A stretch of 64,000 nt of DNA from Gibbula magus (GCA_936450465.1 OW388293.1:24329860-24393859), one strand, 5' to 3'; shown: positions 23,189-34,842, counted from the stretch's first letter. Notes: generated from the letters alone by a model not told the origin. Program-made: numbers and translations.

Positions 23189-24723
23189 AGAAGAGCGTTT
23201 GCGGGACACCGCAAAAGCAGAGCAGCTCCGAAACTTTGGGTCTCGCCTTTCCCTGTTCCGCCTTCTCCTCAACATAAATAAAATGGGAATTTTTTTTGAC
23301 AAAATGTTTTTCATTATTCAAGTTATTCTAACAAGTTGAATCATCACTGGGGTCACTTTTCACAACTTTGTTCTTAAAACCTATTTCTGATTTCAAAATT
23401 GGATCAAAAGATTAACATGGCCTTAACCAATATCTCATGACCTTGAACTTTGACCTTCAAGGTCACACCATCAATGATTACTTTTCATTGTGTATAACAA
23501 TCATGCAATGACTCAAAAATGTTCATTGTTAACATAAGGCATATTCACAATAGCACGCTTAAGTTGTGACCTTGCTGTGACCTTGACCTTTAACAGATTT
23601 TAGCAAAAACGTTTTCAAATCTTGGTCTTTCTCCATAGTTGATATATACCAAGTTAGGGCCTGATAGCACAGAAGTTGTTGAAGTTATCATGTTTACAAG
23701 GATTTTTGTAGTGATTTCAGAACTCATGACCTTGACCTTTGACCTTGAATGTGAGCATGTCAAAATATTTCCCCAGGTGTACAAGAAAGAAGCTATATAT
23801 ATGAGGTGTTGATACCTTCATGGAAAAAAGTTATTAAGTGATTTCAGAACTGGTGACCTTGACCCTATCTCGCGACCTTGACCTTTTAAATTCAAGGTCA
23901 CAAAATCAGTGATCACTTTTCATTATGTATAACAATCATGTAATGATTCAAAGTGTTAATAGTTGAAATAAGACATTTTTGCAAAAGCATGCTTAAGTCG
24001 TGCCCTCGCTGTGACCTTGACCTTTGACGGATGTTAGCGAAAACCTTTTCAAATCTTGGCCTTTCTCCATAGTTGATGTACACCAAATAAGAGCCTGGTA
24101 GCACAAATATTTGTCAAGTTATCGTGTTTACAAGGATTTTTTTTAGCGATTTCAGAACTTGTGACCTTGACCTTTCACCTTGAATGTGAACATGTCAAAA
24201 TCATCCACCAGGTTTATAAGAAAGAAGCTATGTATATGAGGTGTTAATTCCTTCTTGGGAAAAGGTTATTTAGTGATTTCAGAACTGGTGACCTTGAACA
24301 TGTTTCGTGACCTTGACCTTTTAAATTCAAGGTCACACAATCAGTGATCACTTTTCATTGTGTATAACAATCATGTAATGATTCAAAGTGTTAATAATTG
24401 AAATAAGACATTTTCGCAAAAGCATGCTTAAGTCGTGCCCTCGCTGTGACCTTGACCTTTGACGGATGTTAGCGAAAACCTTTTCAAATTTTGGCCTTTC
24501 TCTATAGTTGATGTACACCAAATAAGAGCCTGATAGTACAAATATTTTTCAAGTTATCGTGTTTACAAGGATTTTTTAAGCGATTTCAGAACTCGTGACC
24601 TTGACCTTTGACCTTGAATATGAACATGTCAAAAAAATTCCCCAGGGGCATAAGTAAGAAGTTATGTATATGAGTTCTCAAAACCTTCTAGGAAAAAAGT
24701 TATAGCGAATACAAAACGCGCGT

Positions 24724-24757
<34 letters not shown>
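24724..24757 (+). repeat. (CGG)n microsatellite
   Basis: About eleven CGG/GGC triplets in a row within otherwise AT-rich DNA, just before the terminal hairpin of repeat family 2. Confidence 0.95.
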
Positions 24758-24779
24758 CGGAAACTGCGCAAAAACTGAT

Positions 24780-24806
24780 AGCAGCTCCGACTTAGTCGGA
24801 GCTGCT
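24780..24806. repeat. perfect terminal hairpin of repeat family 2
   Basis: AGCAGCTCCGAC, loop TTA, GTCGGAGCTGCT, followed by AATAA. The 12-bp stem has no mismatch. The AGCAGCTCCGA half also occurs near the head of the repeat (23220), so the element carries the same motif at both ends. Confidence 0.92.
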
Positions 24807-24811
24807 AATAA

Positions 24812-25629
24812 CCACCATTTTAGACTCATTTATCTTCTTTAAAAATTAACAAAGTCTTTTTCTGGAGGATTTTATCAGTAAGTCCTATAATTAATTTAGG
24901 ACCTAATATGCACATGCATGTAATGTGTATTCAACGCGACGTAACATATATATTTAAATGAAAAGTTTTAATTAGAATATGTTTTGGATTAACCCTGTTG
25001 ATGCTGAATGACTATAAAGTGGTTAGATTTTTTAAAACTGGCAACACTGAAAGACATTACAGTAAAACTCAAGTCATAATTAACACACGCTACCAATGTG
25101 CTGTGTTTTAAGATGGAAGTGGACATCATTCACATTATCCATAAGTATAATGAATTTGTGATGTTCGTTTAATTGAATTTGTAATGATAGGCTATATAGG
25201 TTCTGTCATCATATAAAAAAAAGTAATTTTGACGATCAATGCAAAGAACTGACTTTATACAAACTTCTGATCCCACCCCTGCTGGCTAATTGTACATGAG
25301 AAAGGAAGAAGCTGACGATGCAAGGAGTTTTACGAATGGAAACGAGTCATGCTGAACCCATTAGTGTTTTATATACGGGAATGACGTACGACGTCGCTGT
25401 TAATAGCATTTTCATCCAAGGTGGTCGAACGATAAATCAGTGTTCGAAATATGATTATTTGATAATACGGTTCTAAAATATGAAATACAATCCACTGTCA
25501 TAACGTTAATTCTGGCATTGTAAACACACTTAATATTATGTGTCAGAATGACTGACAATTCATAACGGCCGTTTGTACAATACTGACGTTCACGCATTCA
25601 ATGATATTGAATTAGATATCACATGCTTG
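24812..25629. other. upstream flank of the PDE3 exon
   Basis: No gene. It contains CRE-like motifs (TGACGT at 25382, GACGTC at 25390, TGACGT at 25584), described as a separate regulatory candidate. Confidence 0.4.
25382..25589. promoter_or_regulatory. cluster of CRE-like motifs upstream of PDE3
   Basis: TGACGT at 25382-25387, GACGTC at 25390-25395 and TGACGT at 25584-25589. These are CREB/ATF half-sites or near-sites located 570-770 bp before the PDE3 start codon. None is the full TGACGTCA octamer. Binding is an inference; short motifs like these can occur by chance. Confidence 0.25.
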
Positions 25630-26154
25630 TCGCATAAATATAATTCGCACCTGTTACTTACAATAAGCACGGTAACCAAATTGAAGTGTGGACAATATTT
25701 TCATATTTCGGTGAAGATGTGATATAGATCGGAGCCAGTAAGTGTGTCTAGGGAAGATTTGCCTGCCACACGGCGAATACATTAGGCTTACACCGACCTG
25801 GCTACACTACAGCACGGCATAGCATACACTGTGTTGGTTAGTTCGCTAGTTCGCTCTACCGTCTAGCGGCGTTCGATCACTGGAGTAGGTAGAGGCGACT
25901 GTCAGGCTCTCGCTGTACGTGTGGCTCACTGGGCTGTGAGTTAGCGCTCGCACCAAGCACACCTTGGTCATGGCGGAGTCGGGTTGATCGTAGTCAGGAG
26001 GTCCATCATGGTTGACACTCGGCGATTCCAAAACATTCGGTGAAGAAAGTGACAACATCGGGGAACAGCACGAGCTGGACTGGAAGGGGAAGTTGTACAT
26101 ACTACCCAGGGTTCATAGCGGCGGTGTATCAGAAGTGGGAAGCAGGCGTACAAT
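25630..26154 (+). promoter_or_regulatory. probable promoter / 5' untranslated region of PDE3
   Basis: Base composition becomes visibly richer in G and C from about 25700 up to the exon. A TATA-like CATAAATATAATT lies near 25634. If transcription starts upstream of 25970, the leader holds two short upstream frames: 25970-25987 (5 codons plus stop, good context GTCATGG) and 26008-26043 (11 codons plus stop). An in-frame TAG at 26116-26118 closes the PDE3 frame upstream of its ATG, so the leader is not coding. The true transcription start cannot be seen from sequence alone. Confidence 0.4.
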
Positions 26155-27006
26155 ATGGCTCTGCATCGCTCTCAGCTGCAGCGACAGGGCTCGAAAAACG
26201 ATAATGACAAGGAAGACGACGCTGACAACAACGGATACATACAAGTGTTTGTGAAACCACTGGAGCAAGGGAATTACAGTTTCTTCCTCAGCTGGCTTGG
26301 GCTGAATAACCTTAATTTCTCTAACTATCAACTACGGATTGTTTATGTTACGGGGGTACTGCTATCTAGTGCTGTGTTTTACCAAATCCTCAGATGTGAC
26401 ATCGGACTCTTGTTTCAGAGGTTATGTGGCCTCCTGGTGCCCATGTTCAGTATATTATGTGCTTTCTACTGGCTCTCACTCTACTTTCGCCGAACATGGA
26501 GCACGACAAGTGTGTATTTGTTATTTAGCTCGTGTTATGTGGGGGAAACGTTAGCCCAGGTGTTCCTCCGAGATTGGGGGACCCCCAATTCCTCGGAGCT
26601 GACCCCCCAGAGCGTGGTGGTCAGCAACAGTGTCACCCAGCCCCTAGTCATTGTGTTTGTGCTCCTTTCTATAAGTATAGCCAGCGTGTTTTCATCACTG
26701 GAAACTCTCCACAGCGCTGTCGTTATTTTGCTTGTAAGTTTCACACGGTTCTTAGCTTGCTCTGCGCTGGCCGATCTACCCCAGGGTTTCAGACCCTACG
26801 TTGCATACACGTGCGGATTTGCAGGTATTCTTGTCTCCAAATATATGGAAACAGTCCTCAAACCCCCAATCCAAAATTTTATGACACAAGACGGGAAAAT
26901 CCCTGTTATCAAACGACGACGATCCAGTTCATCAAGTGCGCATGCATTCTCAGCCCATCGGTCAACTCGAAGAACATCACTGCCAGCTCTCATACAGAAA
27001 AGTCAG
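26155..27006 (+). CDS. PDE3: PDE3 (cGMP-inhibited cAMP phosphodiesterase 3), first coding exon
   Basis: Encodes the N-terminal 284 residues of a PDE3-family enzyme, which hydrolyses cAMP and cGMP and in animals sits partly on internal membranes. Seen here: an acidic, polar head (1-30); about six hydrophobic segments (roughly 62-79, 90-110, 117-137, 160-180, 185-206, 213-229), matching the NHR1 membrane region; a GFRPYVAYTCGFAGILVSKY stretch; then IPVIKRRRSSSSS (249-261) and STRRTSLPAL (270-279). In vertebrate PDE3 the corresponding basic/serine sites are phosphorylated by PKA and PKB, and one binds 14-3-3. The ATG is the first in frame after a TAG at 26116 and has a strong context (AATATGG). 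The exon ends in phase 0 at CAG|GTAGGG, in the same part of the protein where, as I recall, vertebrate exon 1 ends. The catalytic HD domain lies beyond this window or was not found. Confidence 0.92.
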
Positions 27007-27012
27007 GTAGGG
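27007..27012 (+). promoter_or_regulatory. 5' splice site of PDE3 intron 1
   Basis: CAG|GTAGGG after codon 284. If it were not used, the frame would run on only 13 residues to a TGA at 27046, dropping PDE3 similarity at once. This supports the donor. Confidence 0.8.
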
Positions 27013-30000
27013 ATGTTCAAATTATTCATTGTTTATAATTTCTTGTGAATGGCCATCTCTTCCTGAAATGACATAACCTACTGCCAAGGTCGGAGGCTTG
27101 GTCTGTTGTATATACAGGACGAGGAAATTGGAGTGCACATTTACCCAAGTTCAAGGTTAGGTCAGATATATGCATTCAGTACTGGCCGATGCCTCCCAGG
27201 AGCGCATTATATAACAACAATCTCCCCTGTGGTTGAACTCTGGGTGCCATTCCACATGCCACATATCAACTAACACCCTTGGAAAATATTGTTGTAACTT
27301 GTTCAACTTTGTTGTTTATTATTATACACTAACAACTTTTATTTGCCCTTGTTGAAATGTATGTGTACAACAATGTATTACAAATTTGGTTATTTGAGAA
27401 ATCTTCAGCAGTTTATTCATATCTCATTGTTTCACAATTCAGTTGAGTTGTACATAGAGTGTCTATCATCTATTCATTATATTTGCAATATTTATCATAT
27501 ACAATTTATGTAGCCTTTTACACATATAATAATGGATATACATATATTAATGTCACTTTCTTTTTCTGATAACCAAGGTTTGCCATGCTAATTCTATAAT
27601 GCTCATTATTACTGAGAAAAGAATAATAAAACCAATTCCATCCAGAGGTAAATGAAATTGGCATGTCAGCAAATAGTTTACAAATCTCCAATAGTGAAAA
27701 ATATAAATTTTCTCCATGGAAGTGTTTATCTAACTAATCCCATCTTAATTGTACTTGATAGCATAATTAGTTATGCCTCATTGCCTAGACTTATTAGGCA
27801 AGATAGTAATTAACTTCATGCTTATTGAATCACTGGTTGATTATATACAATAACAAAAGAGGAAATGCAATGTTTATGATAACATTTGCAGATTATGTTT
27901 TCCTGAAACTGTTAACTAGCAATAATTGTTACCAAAGTGTGGTTTAAGATGTGATAACAAACCATAATTCCCCAAATGAGACTTTAAGAGGTACATACTA
28001 CTTATATTACAAAAATTTTAATGTGTTATCCCATGAAGTAAGTAAAGGGGGGGGGGGGGGTCATGATTTATTTTTTTCCGTATAAATGCAAAGCGTAATA
28101 TTATTTGATCAGCTTTATCATTTGCAGTGAAATTTATTAAATGGACATCACATTTTGAGCTGATAAGTGCAGAAGATTTGGCATTACAAAATAATGAATG
28201 AATTCCATTTTAAACAAACTATTTTATATGAATAATGAAATACTTTTATAGATGAATATGTAAGTAACAATTCATTTGAAAGATTTCATCTGTAACACGC
28301 CTTCACACATTAAATTACATTTTCATGCAAGAACATCCTACTTAAAAACATTGTTTGTGTGCATTTAAATATAAATGTATTGCACAACCAAAGAGGCCTA
28401 TAATATAGGCCTTTCTAATATTGCTCAAACCAACAGGTAGTTGTCATTTTATTGTGAAATCAAAGCTAAAGGAAAAACAACACTCATGAAGTTGTCAAAT
28501 TTCAAGTAATCCCATCTTTGAAAATCTTGATTTATGTAAATCTGATTAATTTTCATAAGCTTCTACTGTTTCACATTTACAGCATAAATTATGTTTATGG
28601 CAAGAATATTAAAGTAAACATTTAAAGACATTCCAAACTGATAATTTGACAACTATTTGGCATTAAAATATTAAAATGCAAGATATCTTGGTATAGTTAT
28701 CATGAAACTTTTGGATTTTTTGGGGAAAATATTTTAACAGAATCCTCAAATGCAAACAAAAAATATGAAAATTTAAACCCCAAAAATAAATAAAGACATT
28801 TCATATGTCTCAATAAACTTGTTCATTGACATTTTTTTGTCAATCAATTAAACGTAAAAAAAACTTTGTAATTTGATTGGCGACAAGTTGTATACATAAA
28901 AAAAGATTTAAAAAAAAATATTCATAAAAAGTTTCAAAACAATTCTTTGTCATATTCTTTTTAAATGATTTTGGTCATGTTTAATAGATACTGACTTATG
29001 TGCCACAATAGCAAACACCAATGGTCTGCATAGCATTTCACATCAAATCATTCACACCATTTTTCATGAATAACAGAGTTAAAAGTCCACTTTGAGAAGA
29101 TCTTTTTTTGCATGTTTGATGTTATTGCAGATGTTATAAGCAATTAGGTATAAATGCTGCTACAAAATCCATTGCAGGTGGCATATAATCTAACTTGAAG
29201 TGTGCTTCAACTGTAGGAGCTAAAGAGCTTGGATATTTTTTGTGGTTGTCGAAACTCATTATTTCTGTTTGAATATGCAGTAACACATCAACATTGAATA
29301 GTTTTAACCAAGGATTTGTTAGAATCACCCTGAAGTTTTAAAATTTTCTTTTTTTTTGTGGTCCTACACATACTTTGTAAAATGTTAGCAGCCTTGATAA
29401 GTCTTGATTTCTCATTCGCCAATATATGACTTTTAAGAAATTTAAAAGAAACTAAGTTTCTTCACAAAAAAGTATTAGAAAATATTTATTTCAGATTCCA
29501 AAATTAAGTATTATATTTCTTATAAGGGTTTCAGTTCCATGATGAAAAAACTTTTCTCATTTTCTTACTTACAGATACTGTATATGAATTTGTAACTTAA
29601 TATATCAGAGAGAGTCAGCATCTCTGGAGAATAGTAGCTCTCAACTGCTCGTTTCCATGGTAACCTGATTTTTTTTGGGGTAACACATATACAATATAGA
29701 TTACTGTGATTTGGAATAAAAGCATGGTGATCTTGGCCTGCAACTAGTATAATGTCTTTGAGTCGGAACTACATATATTCCCCGTGTTTTTTGCTTTGAC
29801 ATCAAGCCATTGATGAAAGTCATAATGCTTAATGAAAAAAGGAAGAAGGAATTTCCATTTTGATATTAGAGTATTAACTGTTTGGTTGAAGTAGGTACAT
29901 CTTTTTGGAAAACAAGTTATTTTGATAAATAATTTGAGTTCTATTCAAATTAATGTTTTTAAAAAATTAGCAGTCTGTCTGCTACATTGCTGGAACAGAA

Positions 30001-30792
30001 TTTCTTCACCATCTAAATTGCATGCATCTCTAATCTATATTTTATCATGTCATATAGTCAACTAAAGTTATAGATTTTCTATTAAAGGCCTAGGATTTCA
30101 AAGCTGTCCTGAGTCCTAAGAAAGTCATAAGTACCATACATATATATCTAGATTTGCAAAACAAGACCCAAATTCAGTTGTCTCTATTGATTCTTTTAGT
30201 GTGTAGATGAAGTTATTAACATTTAAGTTTTATATTTGCAGTGCATTTCTTCTAAGGGGATATTCGATCGATCTCACTCAGTCTGTGACATTATTTCACC
30301 TTACCATCAAGTTTGAGTATGATATCCCCGTGAAAAGCAAGTCTGAATTTTAGCAGAAAAGTCTGACAATCCCATTTCTCTGAGTCTCCTTTCCATTGTT
30401 TAATAGAAACGTTATTTTTCTAGTAAATGAATTAATCAAAACAATGTGTTTAGACAGGAGTTTCAGTTTCATGATAGTTAAACCAGGAATTTTACTGCAT
30501 CAGTGGGGTACACTACAGGTTACAGCCTACCTAGCGTGAAGTTAAAAGTTACTTCCTACTTTCAGGGGAGCCTTTTAAGTTGAAGGTTTGCTTGTTTAAG
30601 TTATATAGCACATGCCCCCAAGCATAGCTAATACAGGAGGAAAGATTGGTCATTCATTCCTAACTTGCTGTTTGTAATTAAATGGCAAATTTAGATATGT
30701 TTTGGACACTATTGGTATAAAAAGATATTTTTGGACATGTTATTTCCAACTTTTTGCTTTTTTGATAAAGAAATGATTTGATGATGCAACGT
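27013..30792. other. AT-rich intron-like sequence
   Basis: No exon, RNA or named repeat seen. There is a G-only run of about 14 bases near 28048-28062. An X-box-like GTTTCCATGGTAAC is at 29651-29664. At 30241, after TTTGCAG, a short frame opens (CISSKGIFDRSHSVCDI), but it stops after 24 codons and has no PDE3 similarity that I can see. Confidence 0.45.
29651..29664. promoter_or_regulatory. RFX X-box-like palindrome
   Basis: GTTTCCATGGTAAC, close to the palindromic X-box bound by RFX factors. The same 14-mer recurs at 35211-35224 with unrelated flanks. No function is shown. Confidence 0.3.
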
Positions 30793-30885
30793 AATGTTTT
30801 TAGCTCATCAGGCTGTCGTTCATCAACTGTCTGTTGGGGGTAAACTTTCACTTTTTCCCTCAGAACAATAGTACCCCAAAGCTAT
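30793..30885 (-). repeat. fragment of repeat family 1 (3' end, reversed)
   Basis: Reads TTTTTAGCTCATCAGG, then GTAAACTTTCACTTTTTCCCTCAGAAC. Its reverse complement matches the closing part of blocks A-C (TTCTGGAGAAGAAGTCGAAA, AAAGTTTAC, CCTGATGAGCTAAAAA) without the (GGAC)n part. Confidence 0.6.
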
Positions 30886-33800
30886 TTTTGTGCTGAGGTA
30901 CCTTGCAACTAGGGCATTAAAGTTTGTTCATTTGGTCCTCCCCTTAAATATTGGACGTGGAAGGCATTTTCCTTAAAACATTATGTTGGAGGTGTTAGAT
31001 GGATGTCTAGTCCTCCTTAAAGATCATGGGTCGGAAATGGTAGCGGTTAATCTTGTTTCGATTGATCATGTATAAGTAGCACTGACCTCTGGGGTCAGCT
31101 ACTCCGCTGAAGACGGACAGATTATGTTCTTTGACCAGTGCACTGTGTGACAATTCTGGCCAGATTATACGTGTTGTACATGGATTATGATTATGGGTAC
31201 TTCAAGTAGGTGTAATGTCATGTAGAAGATCAAGACTAATGTTATGTAGAAGATCAAGACCTTTTGTTATGTAGAAGATCAAGACCTCTTGTTGTGTCAT
31301 GTTAAACGTTACCATGTTGGACTGTATAAATTGTCTAAACCCTGACCCTAAAGTAAAACTATGGCAAAAGCAAAAGTGACCAATTATAAGGCTGTTGTTG
31401 AAAAATTATAAAATTTAAAAAAAGGTATGTTAACTTGCTCCCTGCTATGGACACCTTTAGTTGCATACCAGGTATGATACATGTATATCAGTGATAAATT
31501 GATAATGCAGCGGATAGCCTTTTTCCTCCTACATACCTGGATATATATCTATTAGGGCCTGGATTTTCTAAGCTGTCTTTGTACCAGACTTTGGCTAAAA
31601 TATCTAGAGCTAGATCTTGTGAGTAACATCCTCAGAGTGGACTCCATCAGTTGTAGAGACAGGTAAAATGTGTGGAGACAAAATACTCCCATTTGTGCAT
31701 TAAGTATTTGCATTTTAGTCCATTTGAAACTCACGATATCTATCACAATAGACAATTTGATTGTAATGAGCATTTATGATGTTTGTTCACCATGTTAGTC
31801 CATTTGAAACATATCACAATAATCAATGTTATTTCAATGCGCATTTGAAATAGGTATAATTGCACGTTAAATTTCATCTCCACAAAAAATACACCTGTCA
31901 TACTCTTCCATTAACCTTTATGAAGCCATGTGAAACATATATAGACTCCAACAGCGTATCAGAGCATATCATTATAAATAATGGGCTATCCATTGTCAAT
32001 CACAACCATGATTTTTTGTCCATCACCATTATCGAATCTGTTAAACAGCACATGTGATAATTATTTGTAAATACATGCCAACCATTGTATAGCTATACGA
32101 TCAAGGGACATTGTTATCCAACTCATTTACATAAGTTAGCATAACGCATACAAAACAGTTTTGTCATTCAATAATCGTCCCAATTCATATGACGGCGCTG
32201 CAGATACAAAGTGTACTCTTTTGTCACTGTTGTTGGTCGTCGTAACACGGCAAGAAAAAACGGAGCAGGTCAATAACATTTTGTCTTTACGACCCGAGCA
32301 CAAAGGCCGTAGCAGGGGAATGGGTAGGGATTAGCACCTGATTAGCGAGGCGAATGATGGAACAGTTGCGAGGGACCTGTTCCACAATGTGGCGAGATGG
32401 GTGATCAGATGAGATAGCCTACTTCTAGACTGTACTTCTGTCTCTTGAATCTTTTCTTCTTCTCAAAGAGACAGGTACACCCGACGGTGGTGAAATGTCT
32501 CAAAGAGACACACGATTATTTTCATCCATAAAATTCTTGATTTATACAATTATTCTACCTCCGTCCGTGTGATTTTATTTCTGTAGGCTGTTTTCAGTTC
32601 AGTCTATTCTCACTGAATGGATTCCTAGACTGGATCTTAGGCTCTTATTCAAGATTCAAGATTATTTATTGCACAAACACCTCATTCAGGCAGAGTACAA
32701 AGCTAAGACTAACAAAACAATAATATCATCAACATAATAGCATGGCAAATATATTGAACATGATGGAAACAATAGTTGTAATGAATGATTATACAGTGAT
32801 AGGTGGCATATTATATCTCAAATCATACATGGTAGATATAGTAGATGTTATCAACCTGATTTCTTCTCTAGGTTGCAGCATTATTTTCTTGTTCAACAGT
32901 CATGGAGAAGGATTTAATGTTCTATAGTCTTTCTTGATGCTATCATCCTCTCTCAGTTATTCAGATTTCTATTTACACTGAGAAGATTTTATGCAATTTA
33001 TATTTCAGTTTCAGAGGACTATTTTTCTCACTATTCAATAACAATATCATCATTCCTTTTCTGTTTTATGTTCAAAATTACAATTAATGGAGGCAGGCTT
33101 ATACCTAGTCCAGCTTCAGGACTGTAAATAAAAAGGAGCCTTTAATACAGTCTAGGTTCTCCTTCAGCAAGTCTAGGCTACAGCAATTTACATATGAAAT
33201 GAGACCAAGAAATAAAAATGTTGAAAAGCATGTAATTATTTCAAAAATAATATATTTCATAGACTAAATTTTAGTCTAGCTTAAACCTAATGGAAGACAC
33301 TTTTAATGAATTAGTATTTACAAAGATGAACTTTGTGGTGCTATATATATAGATATGTATCCACTTTTGTACTTATTCTTATTGAATGGATGTTCAAGTA
33401 ATGTTCCAATTGGACTGTATGTTAATCATGTACCAAAAATATAAATGCACAGACAAAAATGTACAAATAAATGAATTGTGTCCCTCTTCAAGTAATGTTT
33501 CGGAGACTTTTCGTCAGTCTAATCTGTGTTTCCGTTGATCGCATGCCTGTAATTCCAAACCCCTCACACTGTCTACTACAAGGTTGTGATTTTCATTTTG
33601 ACAATAGAACTGACGAAAACTGTCCGTTGTCATTGTACAGCCACCTCATGTCAACATGGGCAGTGCTACTGAGACGAACCAGAGGTCAAAGGTCAAGTTC
33701 ATTACGTCAGCATGATGCGGAAGGCCTCATTTGGCCAGTAAATATGCTAATACAGACACTTCCCTCAACAAGAGATTATCGGTTTGTTTAGCCTGCTCCC

Positions 33801-34410
33801 AAATAGTGATGGTTTTGGACCCTTGAAAAAAATGCCTGTGTAAATATTGGAGAAGATTACTGGCATGGCATAGTTTAGAGGAAGAATATGTTACAAATTT
33901 GAGACATGTTTTTTGATAGTAAGTGCACTCTAGTCCTTCCCTATGATTTTGTAAAAAATAAGAGCCTTTAATACAGTCTAGGTCCTCATTCAGTAAGTCT
34001 AGATAAGCTGAATATACAGAAATAATATCACATGCCTGTAGGTAGAGAAATTATTAAATTTCGTAAGACTTAATTTTAGTTAAAGTGAACAAGCAGAGTT
34101 TTGGTTAGTCTAACACTGCAGTAAAACACTAAGACTCTGAAAAAATTCTATTAAATATTGAAAACAATAGCAACATTTTAGCTTGAGTATTAGACTAAGA
34201 TTTGGTTATATTAGAAGTATATTTTAGGTTTGACATCTTTTGAAATGTGATCAATATTGAAATGAAATCTTTCAATTTTGAAATGTAGGATGACATACTC
34301 AGTCATTATAATCACGAGTAGCAATAACGTACTTCATAAACACTCTCCATTCCCTAAATATCAGTCTTAAATTCACTTGAACACAACAACGCAAGAGAGA
34401 GTCGGCCATT
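30886..34410. other. intron-like sequence with small repeats
   Basis: No exon identified. A 27-28-bp unit (GTAGAAGATCAAGAC) is repeated three times at 31219-31295. A GATTCAAGATTCAAGATTAT stretch near 32648 followed by TTATTGCAC looks like the reversed 3' tail of a LINE. A GAGCCTTTAATACAGTCTAG segment of about 150 bp occurs twice (33136-33290 and 33958-34095). A less AT-rich patch at 32160-32420 has no frame or name. Confidence 0.45.
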
Positions 34411-34415
34411 ACCGG

Positions 34416-34842
34416 CATATCACAGAAAGGACATCTTAGGACATCTTATCACAGAAAAGACATCTTAGGACATCTTATCACAGAAAGGACATCTTAGGAC
34501 ATCTTATCACAGAAAGGACATCTTAGGACATCTTACCACAGAAAAGACATCTTAGGACATCTTATCACAGAAAGGACATCTTAGGACATCTTATCACAGA
34601 AAGGACATCTTAGGACATCTTACCACAGAAAAGACATCTTAGGACATCTTATCACAGAAAGGACATCTTAGGACATCTTATCACAGAAAAGACATCTTAG
34701 GACATCTTATCACAGAGAGGACATCTTAGGACATCTTATCACAGAAAGGACATCTTAGGACATCTTACCACAGAAAAGACATCTTAGGACATTTTATCAC
34801 AGAAAGGACATCTTAGGACATCTTGTCACAGAAAGGACATCT
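34416..34842 (+). repeat. 29-bp minisatellite
   Basis: About 14.5 head-to-tail units made of TATCACAGAAAGGACATCTT plus AGGACATCT. Variants TATC/TACC and AAAGG/AAAAG alternate; from the third to the ninth unit the pattern repeats about every three units (87 bp). Twenty-nine is not a multiple of three, and no long frame crosses it. Confidence 0.97.

Larger units (their letters stand above)
23189..24811 (+). repeat. repeat family 2, full copy (~435-bp tandem units)
   Basis: The head (23189-23340) reads AGAGCGTTTGCGGGACACCG and AGAGCAGCTCCGAAACTTTG. Three tandem units follow, marked by GCA(T/C)GCTTAAG at 23553, 23987 and 24422 (period 434-435 bp). Each unit has several TGACCTTGACCTTTGACC blocks and, at its end, TTCAAGGTCACA. 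The element closes with (CGG)n at 24724-24757 and a perfect hairpin at 24780-24806, then CTAATAA. It is non-coding; the 60-codon frames in it read through the repeats. A shorter copy lies inside the LINE at 15301-16063. Confidence 0.88.

Noticed and set aside
24780..24811. Helitron 3' end (hairpin then CTAA)
   Set aside because: A hairpin followed by CTAA fits loosely, but the hairpin overlaps the CT and lacks the usual gap of about ten bases. The matching motif at the head and the tandem core are not typical Helitron features.
26012..26254. 80-residue frame overlapping the PDE3 start
   Set aside because: It begins at TTG, not ATG, and has no recognisable content. The true upstream ATG at 26008 is in another frame and stops after 11 codons.
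26532..27038. 168-codon frame and others overlapping the PDE3 exon
   Set aside because: Shadow frames; only the 26155 frame has PDE3 wording and membrane segments.
30241..30315. PDE3 second exon after TTTGCAG
   Set aside because: The acceptor looks fair, but the phase-0 frame stops after 24 codons and shows no PDE3 similarity.
33471..33791. 106-codon plus-strand frame as a gene or exon
   Set aside because: Ordinary composition but no domain, no PDE3 similarity and no clear acceptor/donor pair in frame.
34416..34842. CRISPR-like array
   Set aside because: Units are continuous 29-bp tandem copies without unique spacers, in a eukaryotic genome.
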